NCBI GenBank assembly: GCA_031002005.1
Contig: CM061921.1
Location: 177,762,935-177,826,934, forward strand
Direction: 5' to 3'
DNA: 64,000 nt
DNA from: Vandiemenella viatica
Lineage: Eukaryota; Arthropoda; Insecta; Orthoptera; Morabidae
In this document: positions 1-11,344 of the stretch, in pieces
How the letters are laid out: every line of letters starts with the position of its first letter
How positions within the stretch are numbered: the stretch's first letter is position 1
Translations under genes and position numbers: made by a program
The notes under the pieces: generated by a model
Databases searched by the model: none
Seen by the model: only the letters and a program-made list of their open reading frames with translations
Told to the model about the DNA's origin: nothing

Positions 1-1223
1 GCAGTGGGCACGATATTATCCAGAGGAATACCTTCTGTTTGGAATAGTGTTCCAAAACTTGAAATACAGATTTTCCTTTAGTATCCGTTTCTATTTTTTT
101 TTTTTAAATAATAGCACAATTTTTTCGTATTTAATGAAGTGAACATACCCAAGAAGTAAAGACCCATAGTTTGGTAAAGTAGATTCATCGAACTGTAAAG
201 AAAATTCGACACTCTTCAATAAACCAGTTAGAGAACGCCCCACATGCTCGGAAATTTCATCGATACTGTGTCATTACTGTGTTATGCTGGTGCAGTGCAA
301 TACGCAGATGACAGTATCAATTCTTCTCCAATAGTGTGCGGTTTTTCCGACTTAGCAATAAGCGAGGAAACTTAAGAGGCACGTAGGCTATCTTTGTCTT
401 GTTTTGACGTCGCTGAAAACATACCAGCTAAAGATGGACGTCTCGAATTTTATGTTTAAGCATTTGAAAGTAAGATAATTTTTTCATCTTTTCTATTAGG
501 ATGTGTTCTTCTAAAACGTGAAGGTTTCATAACTTCATTTGAGAAACTCTCTGGCAAATCAGACTCAGTGGTAATGTCTTGTTTGAGGGTGCCTCAATAA
601 ATCCATGTTTCAAGTACTTGCCATTGTACTACCTACATTTTTTCTTTGAATGCGACATCTGTAAAAACAAAAACAATGAAATTTGATGTGACCACCACAG
701 GATCAACCGTCACTACGTTAATTTACTATTTAAGTAATTAAATTTTGAATTTATTTTCATTATTTCATTAATATTTTGCAACAGAGAATTAGTCTGTAAA
801 AATATTTATGTTTATATAAATTATTTAAATTTTAAAAATATTTTTAAATTACGTTACCGCCTAACAATGAAAACGATATACAAATTGGTAGCATAGTGTT
901 GCCAAAATATGAAAAGTAATAAAAATTATTAAGCTGTATCGAAAAATGTTACAAATAAAAGTTGTTAATTATAACTAGTTTGCTTTCCTTTACTAAATGA
1001 TTTTTTTTCAAATTCCTCTGTTGCAAAATATTCATAAAATAACTTACATAAGACATACATCAGAAGCATAATAAAAGCAGATAGAATTGAGATATTGAGG
1101 TCTGAAGCTTAAATATGCAATTTCTTAGCAATCTGTTCGACCAAATTTGCTCAAAAACTGCTACATAGACAGGCATACAGATGGTTCGAGTTATATAAGC
1201 ATTATTCGTGATTATAAGGAAAA
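1..1223. other. AT-rich stretch without a recognised gene
   Basis: I see no open frame with family resemblance on either strand, no tRNA-like boxes and no clear terminal repeats here. The stretch 720-1010 is especially AT-rich. Confidence 0.5.
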
Positions 1224-1442
1224 ACCGAGCCCAGTGGGTGAGTGGTAACGCCCTGGCCTTGTGTTCGGGAGGACGCGGGTTCGAGTCCCCGTCCAGCCGT
1301 CCAGATTTAGGTTTTCTATGGTTTTCCCAAATAACGCCAGGCGAATGCCGGGATAGTTCCTTCAAAAGACCATTGTCCTCAGTCCTTTCCCGCCTCTAAT
1401 GATCTCGATGTCGACAAGACGTAAAGCTTAAAGAAAAAAAAA
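1224..1442 (+). mobile_element. tRNA-derived SINE, copy A
   Basis: The element starts ACCGAGCCCAGTGGGTGAG, an A-box-like tRNA head. It has a clear B box (GGTTCGAGTCC) near 1279 and a body containing CCAGATTTAGGTTTTC and GGCGAATGCCGGGATAG. It ends in TAATGATCTCGATGTCGAC followed by a short poly(A). Related copies lie at 8499-8755 (minus), 23844-24045 (plus) and 35464-35714 (minus), so this is a dispersed family. A pol III promoter is expected from the A and B boxes. The small open frames across it are by-products of the repeat and do not encode a real protein. No convincing target-site duplication was found. Confidence 0.85.
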
Positions 1443-1599
1443 GGTAAATGCGCCTTTTAGCAGGCTATACAATGGTGGGATAGCTGACAGTTTTTGGATG
1501 ACTATGGCTAGACCTGTCGTAAATACTTCTAGTTAGTGGGCGACTGACGCGCTACAGTCTATGCGCATAAGCCGGCTACAGACGGGACCCTTCTTCTTA

Positions 1600-1830
1600 A
1601 GACGCCTTCTTCTATCGGAGGTGTCATTGCCGCATGCAAAGCCTCTTCTGACCTACAGTTGTACTATCTCCGAATTTCCTTCAGCCACAAATTACTTCTC
1701 CTTCCAACAGACTTTTTCACCCGCATGATGAGTGGCAATAGCTGGCACCTCTTGCCTCTCATAATGTGTCCTAGATATTGAATTTTCCTTTGATTTATAA
1801 TGAGGAGCAGTTTTTTAGCATAAAAAACAT
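1600..1830 (-). pseudogene. C-terminal fragment of a LINE reverse-transcriptase protein
   Basis: On the minus strand the translation runs through KIQYLGHIMRG and then SVGRRSNLWLKEIRR. This is the usual end of RTE-like LINE proteins, where a conserved Y/F-G-H-I/V-M-R motif and a GRR..WL..I tail follow the reverse-transcriptase domain. Only this tail is present; the RT palm and the endonuclease are missing, so it is a dead 3' remnant. A GC-rich block of unknown origin (about 1830-1925) adjoins it on the 5' side. The clade call is by motif memory only; the presence of a LINE tail is fairly sure. Confidence 0.6.
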
Positions 1831-2175
1831 GGACCCCTCGCCCGCCACTGATAGTCCGGCTATACCAAGGCTGCCCGCGGGACCCCGCCCGCGCATAGGA
1901 TATGCCCGCCAACAGCAGGTGGTCTTCAATATACTAGCTCAAAAACCTCTGCAAAGGTCTCACTCATGTTTTTTTTTTTAAAAAAAAACCTCTGCAATGA
2001 TCTTATTGATGGTTTTTATTTTGATTGTAATTAAACTGTCTTAACTTATATTTATGTTATATTTAAATATCTTTTGCAACGATAAACAAGTATTATGTGG
2101 CCCGCTAGCTAATTTAGAATCCAAATCGTGTCCCGCAGCCTAACATTTAATCGAATAATTGGTTGGGTAGCCTCG

Positions 2176-2901
2176 GGCTACACGTTCCGTCTTACCTGCA
2201 CAAACCAGTTTGGGGAAGTAAGAGCGAAGGTGTGAACGGCAACACGGTTGCGCATGCAAGCTCGAAAGCCTGACCTGTACTATCGTTGACTTACTGAAGA
2301 CTGGACTACGCAGTTTTTGGTTTGTACGATTTTTTTTGACAGTACATATCTGTAGTAAAGTGGTGTACGAAATTAGTCGAAGGAATTTTTATCTCTATTC
2401 GTAGAATTGTACAAATCGTTACATGCATTGTGAAAAATTAAGTCTAAAGAATATTCAGGAGAGGCTAATCTTTCATGAGGAAATATGGACTGGTGCATAG
2501 CAGTATCTTCTCTTTTAATTATGGGTGTCACTAGGCACAATAACTCATTACTGGCTGTTTCATCCATGCTTAGATAACCGCACCAGTCTTCCGGATCTTC
2601 TCTCAAATCCTCGATTAAGTTCACATGTGAATGTTCATTTCTCCGTAAAAATCCAGTTTTTGCTCTACTTTCTTCTATGGTGTTGTTTGTTTGTCTATTG
2701 GTTTCTATAAGTAAACAATAAAATAATGCTTTTATTAAAAAAAGAAAACCATGTTCAGTTGGCCACATCGTTAAAGCTATGAAAACACTCAGAGTTTGCA
2801 CGAGCTTACCTGTAAAGTATGGTCACAGTTCCGTGTTCCCTCGTTTTTTACAGTTCTGGCGATGTAATTTTACCTGAGCAGGCAAGACGGAGCGTGTAGC
2901 C
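2176..2901 (-). mobile_element. Harbinger-like DNA transposon remnant with terminal inverted repeats
   Basis: The ends form an imperfect inverted repeat of about 27 bp: GGCTACACGTTCCGTCTT from 2176 and its reverse complement ending at 2901, with three mismatches by hand count. Between them lies a piece of a PIF/Harbinger-type nuclease gene on the minus strand. At about 726 bp it is far shorter than an autonomous element (several kb), so it is an internally deleted derivative. The 3-bp target duplication expected for Harbinger could not be recognised at the edges. Confidence 0.6.
2455..2666 (-). pseudogene. N-terminal fragment of a Harbinger-type transposase nuclease
   Basis: The minus-strand reading contains FLRRNEHSHVNLIEDLR, then DPEDWCGYLSM, then ELLCLVTPIIKREDTAM and FPHERLA. 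This is the N-terminal part of HARBI1/PIF-like nucleases, which precedes the DDE core in that family (family knowledge). After HERLA the similarity stops, and none of the catalytic DDE segments is present. Upstream codons in the same frame look unrelated. It lies inside the inverted-repeat element at 2176-2901. It cannot encode an active nuclease. Confidence 0.6.
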
Positions 2902-3324
2902 TACTTTTAACACACAGTCTTGGACTGACGCTAAAATGAAGACTCCGTTTGTTGGATAGATGTACTAAGATATTTTATAAAAATAAATCAGAAAATTGAA
3001 AAGTAGAGTTTATTTGAGTAAAAACTTTAAGAATGTGACATGTGATCAATTAATACATTTTTAAGCCACATTTTCCGCGTATGGGCCTGAAGTTTTTCTA
3101 AAAATAATTCAGAACTTGCGCAGCAATTTTTGAAAAAACAATGCGCAAGGTGGAAATGGCCAAAAGAAACGGAAAAGGAATAGTAGAGTCATATGGCACA
3201 TCTTCATAGTACTTCAAGATCTGGCTGTTCACAAAGCTCAAGAGAAACCAGAAAAAAGCATCGAAAATGTTGGGAGGAATATTAACTAAATAATAAAATA
3301 TTATTATATTAATACTATTAACGA
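2902..3324. other. No gene seen
   Basis: AT-rich sequence with no family-like reading frame and no clear repeat structure on either strand. Confidence 0.45.
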
Positions 3325-3545
3325 AGCGGCCTGGTGGCTCAGTCGTTAAGTCTTCTGACTGAAGATCAGAATGTTACCGGTTCGAATAGCTGTCTTGGCA
3401 CGGGTTTTCGTAAGCCCTTAACACAACCTTCACATCTGGAACAGCTACTGTGTAATGTTCACCAGTTTAAACTGAAGGTCCCTTGAAGGGCTAACAACAC
3501 TAGTTGTAACACTGATGTGTACACATCTACAGCAAATTCAAGCTA
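3325..3545 (+). mobile_element. Second type of tRNA-related SINE
   Basis: A tRNA-like head (GGCCTGGTGGCTCAGTCG, A box) is followed about 50 bp later by a B-box-like GGTTCGAATAG. The roughly 150-bp tail does not resemble the SINE family at 1224. The A-to-B spacing suits a pol III promoter derived from a tRNA. It does not fold as a complete tRNA gene by eye, and the sequence runs on past where a tRNA would end. The 3' boundary is estimated. Confidence 0.5.
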
Positions 3546-5029
3546 AACAAAGGCTTAACATGGTGCTACTTGTCCTAAACGATCATACGTGCAATACTTT
3601 TAACATATATAAATTTGTACATCCATAAATATTAGTGTATCATTATCATTAGTGTTTCAACATACAGGAATATAATGTATTACTCTTTAACAACCTAGGT
3701 TTAACTGAATTTTGTAGTCTGGTAAATTTTTATAATCGACCCTAGCAAAAAAGGCAGTGATTGAAATATTCTATTCTTCATTACCAATCTTTGTGCCAAA
3801 CTGAACGTGTGTTGCATTTTAACTTCCTTTTGACTCACCTCATACAGACTGCTCGGACATTTTGTAAAAATTGGAACATTTGATACCAGTCTTTCATACA
3901 TTTTGTATATGCTTCTTTTACCATTAACTTTGAAAAGTATCTTACAGCCGTAAGCGTATTAACTAAGAACTAAACCGCTGGGATTTATGATTGGAATTAG
4001 TTGTCAGGGAAAAGTGCTGAATAATTTACCAGAAACACTGAAACAATTTAATATTAAAATTCGTAAAGGGCAAAAGTAGATGGGTGAGGGAACTTATACT
4101 CAAATAAAACAATAATAGTAAGCAAGAGGTATATAGGTGACTAGGGGAATTTCCACCATAGCATGCATTTCAACCCAATTAAATCAAAACTAAAAGAGAG
4201 GCTAATGACTGAACTCTTCTATTTTTTATAATAAATGTTCACGTCACACTGAACGTGTTTTGCGTCTTAACTTTTTTCCTCATAATATATAATTAGCTCC
4301 CACACAGCGCTCATAACTGACACAGGGTCCTTTAAACAGCCGCCAGGACTTACGACCTGCTGAAATTCTAAGTGGCCCGCGTACTATAATACTGATGGTT
4401 TCCCCCCATATATCCAGAGGGACTGGTCCGTGATGGGATAACTGGGCCAAGCATTCCAGGGGTGAGGACTGAGGGGTAAAGCCTGGCAGTCCTGGACCCG
4501 CGATATTCCCTCCGGTATTGTTGACACGTTAAGAATATATTTTTCCATTTTCGAAGCCTCTGACCATACTGTTTAATAACTTTGCTTTCTAAAATCGTTT
4601 TCTGCATCATGAATAATTCTGTTCCATTATATGTAACAGTTCCTGATAAATTGTAAGTACAAACAAATACTATTTTTTTCTTTTAAAAAAATGAACCTTC
4701 TGTTCCACTAGTCGATCATTCAATTTGACAAGCCTCTAAATCGACATGACCCTAAAATACCATTGTGTATAGAAATGATCTGTTGACCAAGGGACATCGA
4801 GAATAATGTATACAGCAGAGTATAACGGCCCCCAGAGCCAGACCTTTATGAAATTGTATTTTAAGAACTGTGTATGGCAAGCTGGGAGTTGATCATTTAT
4901 GGTTTTGTATAGTTTTCGGGTAATTAATTGTGATTTTACGTAAATGATCATGGAAATAAACTATGTGAAATGCTACGTAATATGTTCAGTGACAGTATTG
5001 TGTATGAAACATTAATTCTAAGCGTTGAT
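3546..5029. other. No recognised gene
   Basis: Mostly AT-rich. A GC-richer island at about 4340-4520 carries an open minus-strand frame of 80 codons (4368-4610), but I do not recognise its product and no neighbouring motif supports it. No TIRs or long tandem repeats were seen. Confidence 0.4.
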
Positions 5030-5470
5030 GTGAGCTACGATGTGTGGAGGAATTTGCCACGTTTTAGACTAGTTTGCGTAGATAATTTTGTGCATATATG
5101 CTTGTAAATATCTTTAATTTTAATTTCCGTATGTATGATGATTGTGAATGCTTTTGTATTAATTCTGATTGTTTTTGTATTGCTTTAATTGTTAAAGTAT
5201 TGTTAGAATTCGCGAAACGTCGGTCGGAACTGTTTGAATTATTCTGGAAAGTTCTGTATTGCCTATATAAGCGATCGGTAGAGACGAGTTTTTAGTTTTG
5301 AGAGTTAGTTGCCAGCCAATAGTTTTCTGGAGTGTTTGAGTTTAATCGCTAGAACATTTATGTTTTTGGGCCGAAACGACGCCTGTTATAATATAATGTC
5401 ATTATAGTGGGCACGGGAGAATAAAAAAATTAGAAAGTGATTCTTTGGACTAATTATTTCCTACAACCAA
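5030..5470 (+). promoter_or_regulatory. LTR- or promoter-like segment (tentative)
   Basis: A pol II-like layout is visible: a TATA-type motif (CCTATATAAGCG at about 5261), a plausible start region just after it, and about 150 bp downstream an AATAAA-type signal (GAGAATAAAAAAATT near 5420). This spacing is typical of the U3-R-U5 arrangement of insect LTRs. I could not find a second LTR, a primer-binding site or a gag/pol frame, so it may be a solo LTR or chance. Confidence 0.25.
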
Positions 5471-5944
5471 ATACCTATCAAGAGGCATGGAAGCAATTCC
5501 AGATCAAAATGTGGACCCATGGTTCGGAACCCAGGTCTCACAAGTCGTGAGCTTCTGGAGGATATTTTATGATCAGAGAAGCAATACCCCTCATGAAAAA
5601 GAAAATTAAGAAATTAGAAATTGTTTAAAAAAAAAAAAAAAAAAAGTGTCCCATTGCAATATCTGCCGGCTTTACAGGGAGTACTTAGCAAGAGATGTAG
5701 TTCAATACCTGCCCACGACATAAGTACTGAATTTCAATATATAATTTGTAAACGCCACGAGGGTTCGTTAAATTTATCACTAAATCTCGAAATTAAATTC
5801 GTCACCTCTATTGATTTAAGGAACACGCATGAATTTGGGACCTATATTCGACACAGGAGCTAACTATAATAGAAATATTATTCTCATATAAACTACGGAA
5901 GCATCCGCTTACTTATTTATTTATTTTCAAATAGCCTATGGCTA
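5471..5944. other. No recognised gene
   Basis: The stretch contains a poly(A) run at about 5627-5645, which may be the tail of a worn retroposon, but I cannot identify the element upstream of it. Confidence 0.4.
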
Positions 5945-6119
5945 ATATATACCTGTATATATATATTATTATTATTTACAATTATTCCCTTTTAGGAGAG
6001 CGATTGAACTTGAAATCACGATTTGATCTTCAGCTGTTTCTCCTCTTTTCTTCCCAAAATCTCTTCATCCCCTCGGAGTACTCTCTCTTCCGTTTATCTG
6101 TCCATTTCTTTCCAGTTTG

Positions 6120-8466
6120 TCATGTTCTTTGCTCCAAATTAGCATTTGTGATCTTATTATGACACTCAATGCGGTCTTCGAGATTTTCTATGTTGATCTG
6201 TTGTAGGTCCCTCTGGACCTCTTTCAGACATTCCGTACCGCATTTACTCTTTGTTATGATGTCAAGTAATTTCTTTGCTATTTTAGTGTTTTCCATCCTG
6301 TAGATGTGGGTGTGGAACTTAGCTCGACGCTTTCTGCTTTCTTCTTTTAATGTGTTGATCTTTTGATAGAGTTCATTCCGTGGCCTCTTCATCCAAATGC
6401 CATTTCTATTTATTGCCCCATATATCTTACACAGAATTTTTCGTTCCTGTTTTTCTATTTCTTTAATTTTGGAATGACATCAATTACTATTGTTTCGACT
6501 GCATATGTTGCTTCTGGAAGAATCGCTGTTTTATAATGCCTTAATTTTGCATCTACTGAAATGCATTTCTCGTTGTGGTAGTTCCACGTTAGCCTGTAGG
6601 CCCTTTGAAGCTTGGTGACTCTTTTTTCATTGGCGATTCGGTTTAGTCCTGAGAATTGTATAGTTTCGCCCTAATATTTAAAATGGCGACTTGAGCAATT
6701 TTACCGTATATCGTAAGTAAGGGGGATTTATTTTCTGGTCGTCTTTCCAAATACTGAGTTTTTTCATAAGATATTTGCAATCCGGCTTTTTGTGCTATTT
6801 CATGTAGTTTTTCCACTGCGTGAATTGCTTCAGTTCTGTTGTCTGTGATTATTGCAATATCGTCTGCGAATGCAAGGCACTTAAGTCTAATTCGGTTTTC
6901 TTTCTTGATACCAATTTGGATGCCTTTCACATGAGGCTCACATTCTCTGATAATCTTTTCCAGAACCATATTGAAGAGGATTGGAGATAGCCCATCCCCC
7001 TGTCGGACTCCAGTTTTAATTTCGAAGGGCTCTGAGACTTCGCCAATGAATTTCACTTTGTACGTTGTTCTTGTAAGTGTCTGCTCTATTATTTTTTAGG
7101 TCTTGCGGTCATTCCCGAATTCTTCCATGATTTTAAAGAGAGTTTCATGGTCTATTGAATCATATGCTTTTTTGAAGTCGATGAATGTAATTACTGTATT
7201 TCTGCACTTTCTCATTTGTAATATTGTCTTTAAGCTCCAGATCTGTTCAGTACATGATCGACCTTTCCTGAATCCGGTCTGGTATTCGCCAATTAGTGGA
7301 TCCGCTTGAGGTTCTAACCTGTTTAAGAGTGCTTTAGAGAGAATTTTATAAGCAACTGGAATCAGAGAGATTCCTCTGTAGTTATTGATGTCCATCTTGT
7401 CGCCTTTTTTGTGTAACGGGTGGATCAGAGCGCATTTCCAGTCATCTGGTATTTGTTCTGTTGTCCATATGTCTGAAATTAAATGGTGAAGTTTCTGCGT
7501 TAATGTAGGATCATTCAGATTCGAGAGTTCAGCGATGATCCAATCTTTTTCTAGTGATTTTTTGTCTTTGAGCTGTTTGATCCAATCAGTAATTTCTTTA
7601 AGATCTGGGGCCTTTGAGTCCGAGTGTGTGAATACCGGAACGGTGACATCTAGTTTTTCTTGGGGTGACTCGCAATTAAGAAGGCTGTTGAAATATTGAG
7701 CTAAACGTTTGCAGTTACTCTTTGTATTGGTTTCCAGTGAACCATCAGACCTTTCAAAGCACAAGGTTGGCGCTTGGTATCCCTGTAAGTTTTCTCTAAA
7801 GGTCTTACAGAAATCTCTTGTATTATTTTTGGTGAAATCCTGCTGAATTTCGTGTAGTTTTTTGTTGTCATATCTCCTTTTTTCTTTCCTAATTATTTGT
7901 GAAGTCTGTTTTTGAGTTTCAAGGAAGTTCTCCCAATTCGCCTCATTTTTGTTACTGTAAAATTTTTTCCAGGCCTTTACTCGGTTTTCGACTACTTGAT
8001 CGCACATCGCATTCCACCAGCGATGTTTCCTGATGCGAGGGGGTTGTCCTAATTTCATGGCTTCCTGAATTTCCCGTGTTAGTCCCTTCCAGTCTGTTGA
8101 TTTACCCTGATTAATTTGTATAATGATTTTGTTCTTGCTGAGTTTTAGGTATTCCGGATCTGGTCTAATATTCCTTGGTGGACGTTTTTGCCTTCTATTG
8201 GGTTGGAATTTCGTTTTTATTTGGAGAAGATGATGGTCAGATTCAGAGACCCCTTTGCGAGTTCTGGCGTTAAGAATTTCTTTTGCGTTTTTCTTGGAAA
8301 TTGCGACATGATCGATTTGATATTCACCCTGTGTAAGATTGGGCGATATCCACGTGGTTAGTTTGTGTGTGAATTTTTGAAATTGTGTACTCATAACCTC
8401 AAGTCCGAAGTTTCTGCAGAAGTCAATTAATCTTTCACTGTTCCTGTTGGTACGTTTGTGTTTGGT
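6120..8466 (-). pseudogene. LINE endonuclease C-terminus and reverse transcriptase, disrupted
   Basis: Reading from 8466 down, the end of the endonuclease appears first (ERLIDFCRNFGLEV, then YQIDHVAIS and SESDHHLLQI). After a linker comes the RT: NNYRGISLIPVAYKILS, the GFRKGRSCTEQIW block, motif A (TFIDFKKAYDSIDH), motif B (GVRQGDGLSPILFN) and the catalytic FADD (CLAFADDIAIITD) at about 6870. A TAA stop at 7096-7098 interrupts the frame between motifs A and B, while the same frame continues on both sides. Past 6680 the frame shifts more than once. A basic tail (KRPRNELYQKINTLKEESRK) ends near 6120. The RT catalytic residues survive, but the protein cannot be made whole. Confidence 0.8.
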
Positions 8467-8498
8467 ATGGAGGCAGGGTCCGCTCTAGCGGTATTGCC

Positions 8499-8755
8499 TT
8501 TTTTTTTTTTTTTTTTTTTTTGTAACAGTTTAACGTCCCTTTTTAACAACGTGGTCTTTAGAGACGGGAAAGGATGGGGGCAAGGAATGGGAAGGAATTC
8601 GGCCATGGCCTTTTGAAGGAAGCATCCCGGCATTCACCTGGAGTGATTTGGGGAAACCATGGAAAACCCAAATCTGGATGCCCGGACGGGGATTCGAACC
8701 GCCGTCCTCCCGAATGCGAGGCCAGAACGCTATCCGTTACACCACCACGCTCGGT
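8499..8755 (-). mobile_element. SINE copy B, inserted in the hAT element
   Basis: Minus-strand copy of the SINE family at 1224. Its poly(A) tail is seen as 23 T residues at 8499-8521, and its head ends at the ACCGAGCGTGG-type start near 8755. It is bracketed by a perfect 11-bp target duplication, GCGGTATTGCC, at 8488-8498 and 8756-8766. The intact duplication and long tail suggest a recent insertion, younger than the hAT element it sits in. Confidence 0.9.
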
Positions 8756-9189
8756 GCGGTATTGCCGCCCCGGACAAATAGACAAATTGCTAACCCTTAA
8801 GATTATGTAGAATTACATATTTTTTAAAAAAATAATTAATTTGTAATCGAATAAAATATTTAATTTTAAATTTTAATAAAATCATATATTCATCAATAAA
8901 CTTATTGAATTTTGATCTAGCGGCACAAAATAGAGAAATTAATTATGAAATATCTGTACATAGCCACAAATTAACCATATTTTTACGTTTTTAAATGCTA
9001 TTACAGATGGATATTATCACACAAACAATCTAAATGCCATTATTTTGAAATAAAACGAGATTACATCAAATACGCTAAAATCACCAAAAAAAATTTTTTT
9101 TTCTTTCTTTCACGTTGCGAATTTTTTATTACATCATAAAATTTACTTCATCAGCAATTTCATACTCAATTGCCAAAATGGCTAAATCA

Positions 9190-10420
9190 TTAAATTATCA
9201 ATTTCTTGGTTTTCGTAAATGCTTGAAATTTTAAAGGTTTTAATGCATCTATCCTCTCTATCCTACTCTCCCATCTAGTGTCACTCCATGTTTTCAAAGT
9301 TGAACCCTGAACATGCTTTAAAAGTATTGCCCATCGAAAAGTAGATGCCAAAAAGAATAAATATATTTTTTCGACCATGTTGAAGAAATTAGCGGCTTCC
9401 AAGGATGCTTTTGCCATTAATAACAAGATTGAGAGAATGGCTACTACACGGAACATTGAATGCTTGCGAATTATATTGTTTAATTCTAAATTGCACTCCT
9501 TCTTTATTGCCCTTCATACCATATTGGACCCGTTGTCAGTCCCTGTCCTCTGATATCCTGCAAATTTAAACACAAGTCATTAAGTTCTCCAACTATAATG
9601 TCAGACATTTGTTTTCCTGTGGATCTTTCGACTGGTAAGAAGCCTTAAAAGTTTTCATTAATTTTAATTTCAACATCAGGATTAAATTTATTGGTTGAAA
9701 CATATCTGATTACAATAGTAATTTGCTGTATCTTACTAAAGTCAGGAGTACAGTATAAAATTATGAAAAAATATTTGATTTTTTTAATTTAATTAATAAC
9801 ATGAGACTTTACACTTTAATGCAGCAGATCTACTATCCCGGTTTGTATATTTTTCCCCAGATATTGAGCTTTAGTCTCTACTTTTTAGAGCACTCAACGG
9901 ACGTGCTCTTCCATTGTGGGATCGTATTCAGACAGTAACTCAACTATTTTTAAGAAATCATCGTTATTATGCTCAAACAACTTGTCGCTTATACCTTAAA
10001 AACCAGTCAACTTTTACCAAGCATTTTGGTAATTGCAACAATTTTCAGAAGCACCTCATTCCAATGATTTATTTCGGCATTAATAACTCTTTGAGTGGCA
10101 GCATCTACAGTTTTACAACAATTTAATCTTTTTTGCCTGAATATGATTTTTCGAAATTTCGTCGAGGTGCTTCCAATTTTTAAAACCCTGCTTTGAGAGA
10201 GAACTAACTAAACAGCCGAAAATTTTGCAAACAGAAGCAGTAAACGCAGTTTTGTGAAAGATAGTAGCTAATCTCACAACATTTGCTCACCGTTGCTTAA
10301 AATTCGTGCATAATATTTTGCGCTAAAATGTCGATTTGTGTCATTGGAAGGAAATGTGTAATTATGCAATAGTTTAGGTGGACCTGGCCTTACTAAAAAG
10401 CTTCTTAAGGCGTATCGTAA
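9190..10420 (-). pseudogene. hAT transposase (DUF4371/ZMYM-like), decayed
   Basis: Fragments in shifting frames on the minus strand follow the order of a hAT transposase. A TTF-type zinc-finger start is at about 10330-10390 (FSAKYYARILSNGEQ). Next comes NAEINHWNEVLLKIVAITK at about 10060, then FFIILYCTPDFS and ITIVIRYVS, then DIRGQGL at about 9540. An SDTRWESRIERIDALK block lies at about 9250. These match the DUF4371 domain and the hAT core where the catalytic residues lie. Stops and frameshifts separate most pieces, so the gene is dead. The C-terminal dimerisation region was not seen. Confidence 0.7.
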
Positions 10421-11100
10421 AATTCTTGGCCACAAAGTTTTAGAATGCCTTTTGTGAGTCTCACGTTTGTGTCAGTTCCAGTTGGTTTAGAAACTTCGTT
10501 CATTTGTTTGCTATTATTCTTTGACGATTCTGTACTTCTTTTGTATCCCGACCTGATATTGGATTCTAAGATTTGTTTTGGTAAACCCTGTATACAGTAT
10601 ATTTTTTTAAAGCGTCTGATTGATTCTGCCTTTTTGCTTCCTTTCCCAACCTTCTTTTTTTGTAGGCCTATTGGTAACCAGATAGTTTTATTTGACCGTC
10701 AGACATTTTGGAAGAGGCATGCTTTTAACTCAAACAATGTACACTATAAAATAATATAAAAAGTAAATATTTATCCTTGTTCTAAATAAGCTAAAACCAT
10801 AACTAAGATAAATTATTCTCAGTCGATATGAAAAAATATTTATGCACAACACAAAATATTTTCCATACCCTGTGAACATAAAGAAAGTCTAGTGTTATTA
10901 CACAGTCAATGCTTATTCGCGGTGGATACTATCCGTAAATTTGCTGCAAATACAGAAACCGTGTATTCAGAATGGCAATTTCTATAGGCTTAATCGGAAT
11001 ACGTTCCAAGTTCACAAACAAAAAAATGATGCTGTGGAATGATTGTCCCACAATGCACTTATTAAACCAACTGACAAAGTTATTCACATTCACTAAAATA

Positions 11101-11127
11101 CACTCCTGGAAATTGAAATAAGAACAC
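11101..11127 (+). repeat. Left terminal inverted repeat of the Tc1 element
   Basis: A 27-bp end that matches the reverse complement of 12501-12527 at every position, preceded by the TA target. It is the expected transposase binding and cleavage site. Confidence 0.93.
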
Positions 11128-11344
11128 ATTGACGCCGGTGTGTAAGACCCACCATACTTGCTCCGGACACTACGAGAGGGCTGTACAAGCAATGATCAAA
11201 CGCACGGCACAGCGGACACACCAGGAACAGCAGTGTTGGCCGTCGAAGGGCGCTAGCTGCGCAGCGGTTGGGCACCGCCGCATTCAGTGTCAGCCAGTTT
11301 GCCGTGGCATACAGAGCTCCATCTCAGTCTTTAACACTGGTAGC

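Noticed and set aside
1224..1442. tRNA gene
   Set aside because: The A and B boxes belong to a dispersed SINE with a long body and poly(A) tail. No acceptor stem closes.
2373..2801. A 142-residue host protein
   Set aside because: Only the middle of the frame resembles a Harbinger nuclease and it lies between inverted repeats, so it is a transposon remnant.
4368..4610. An 80-residue minus-strand protein
   Set aside because: It contains no motif I recognise, and no repeat or splice context supports it.
5030..5470. Complete LTR retrotransposon
   Set aside because: A TATA box and AATAAA are visible, but no second LTR, primer-binding site, gag or pol was found; it is kept only as a tentative LTR-like segment.
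11129..11344. Upstream in-frame extension of the Tc1 transposase
   Set aside because: The open frame begins 72 codons before MPRQRVREPY, but this part lies right next to the inverted repeat and does not resemble a transposase. The usual start before the helix-turn-helix is preferred.
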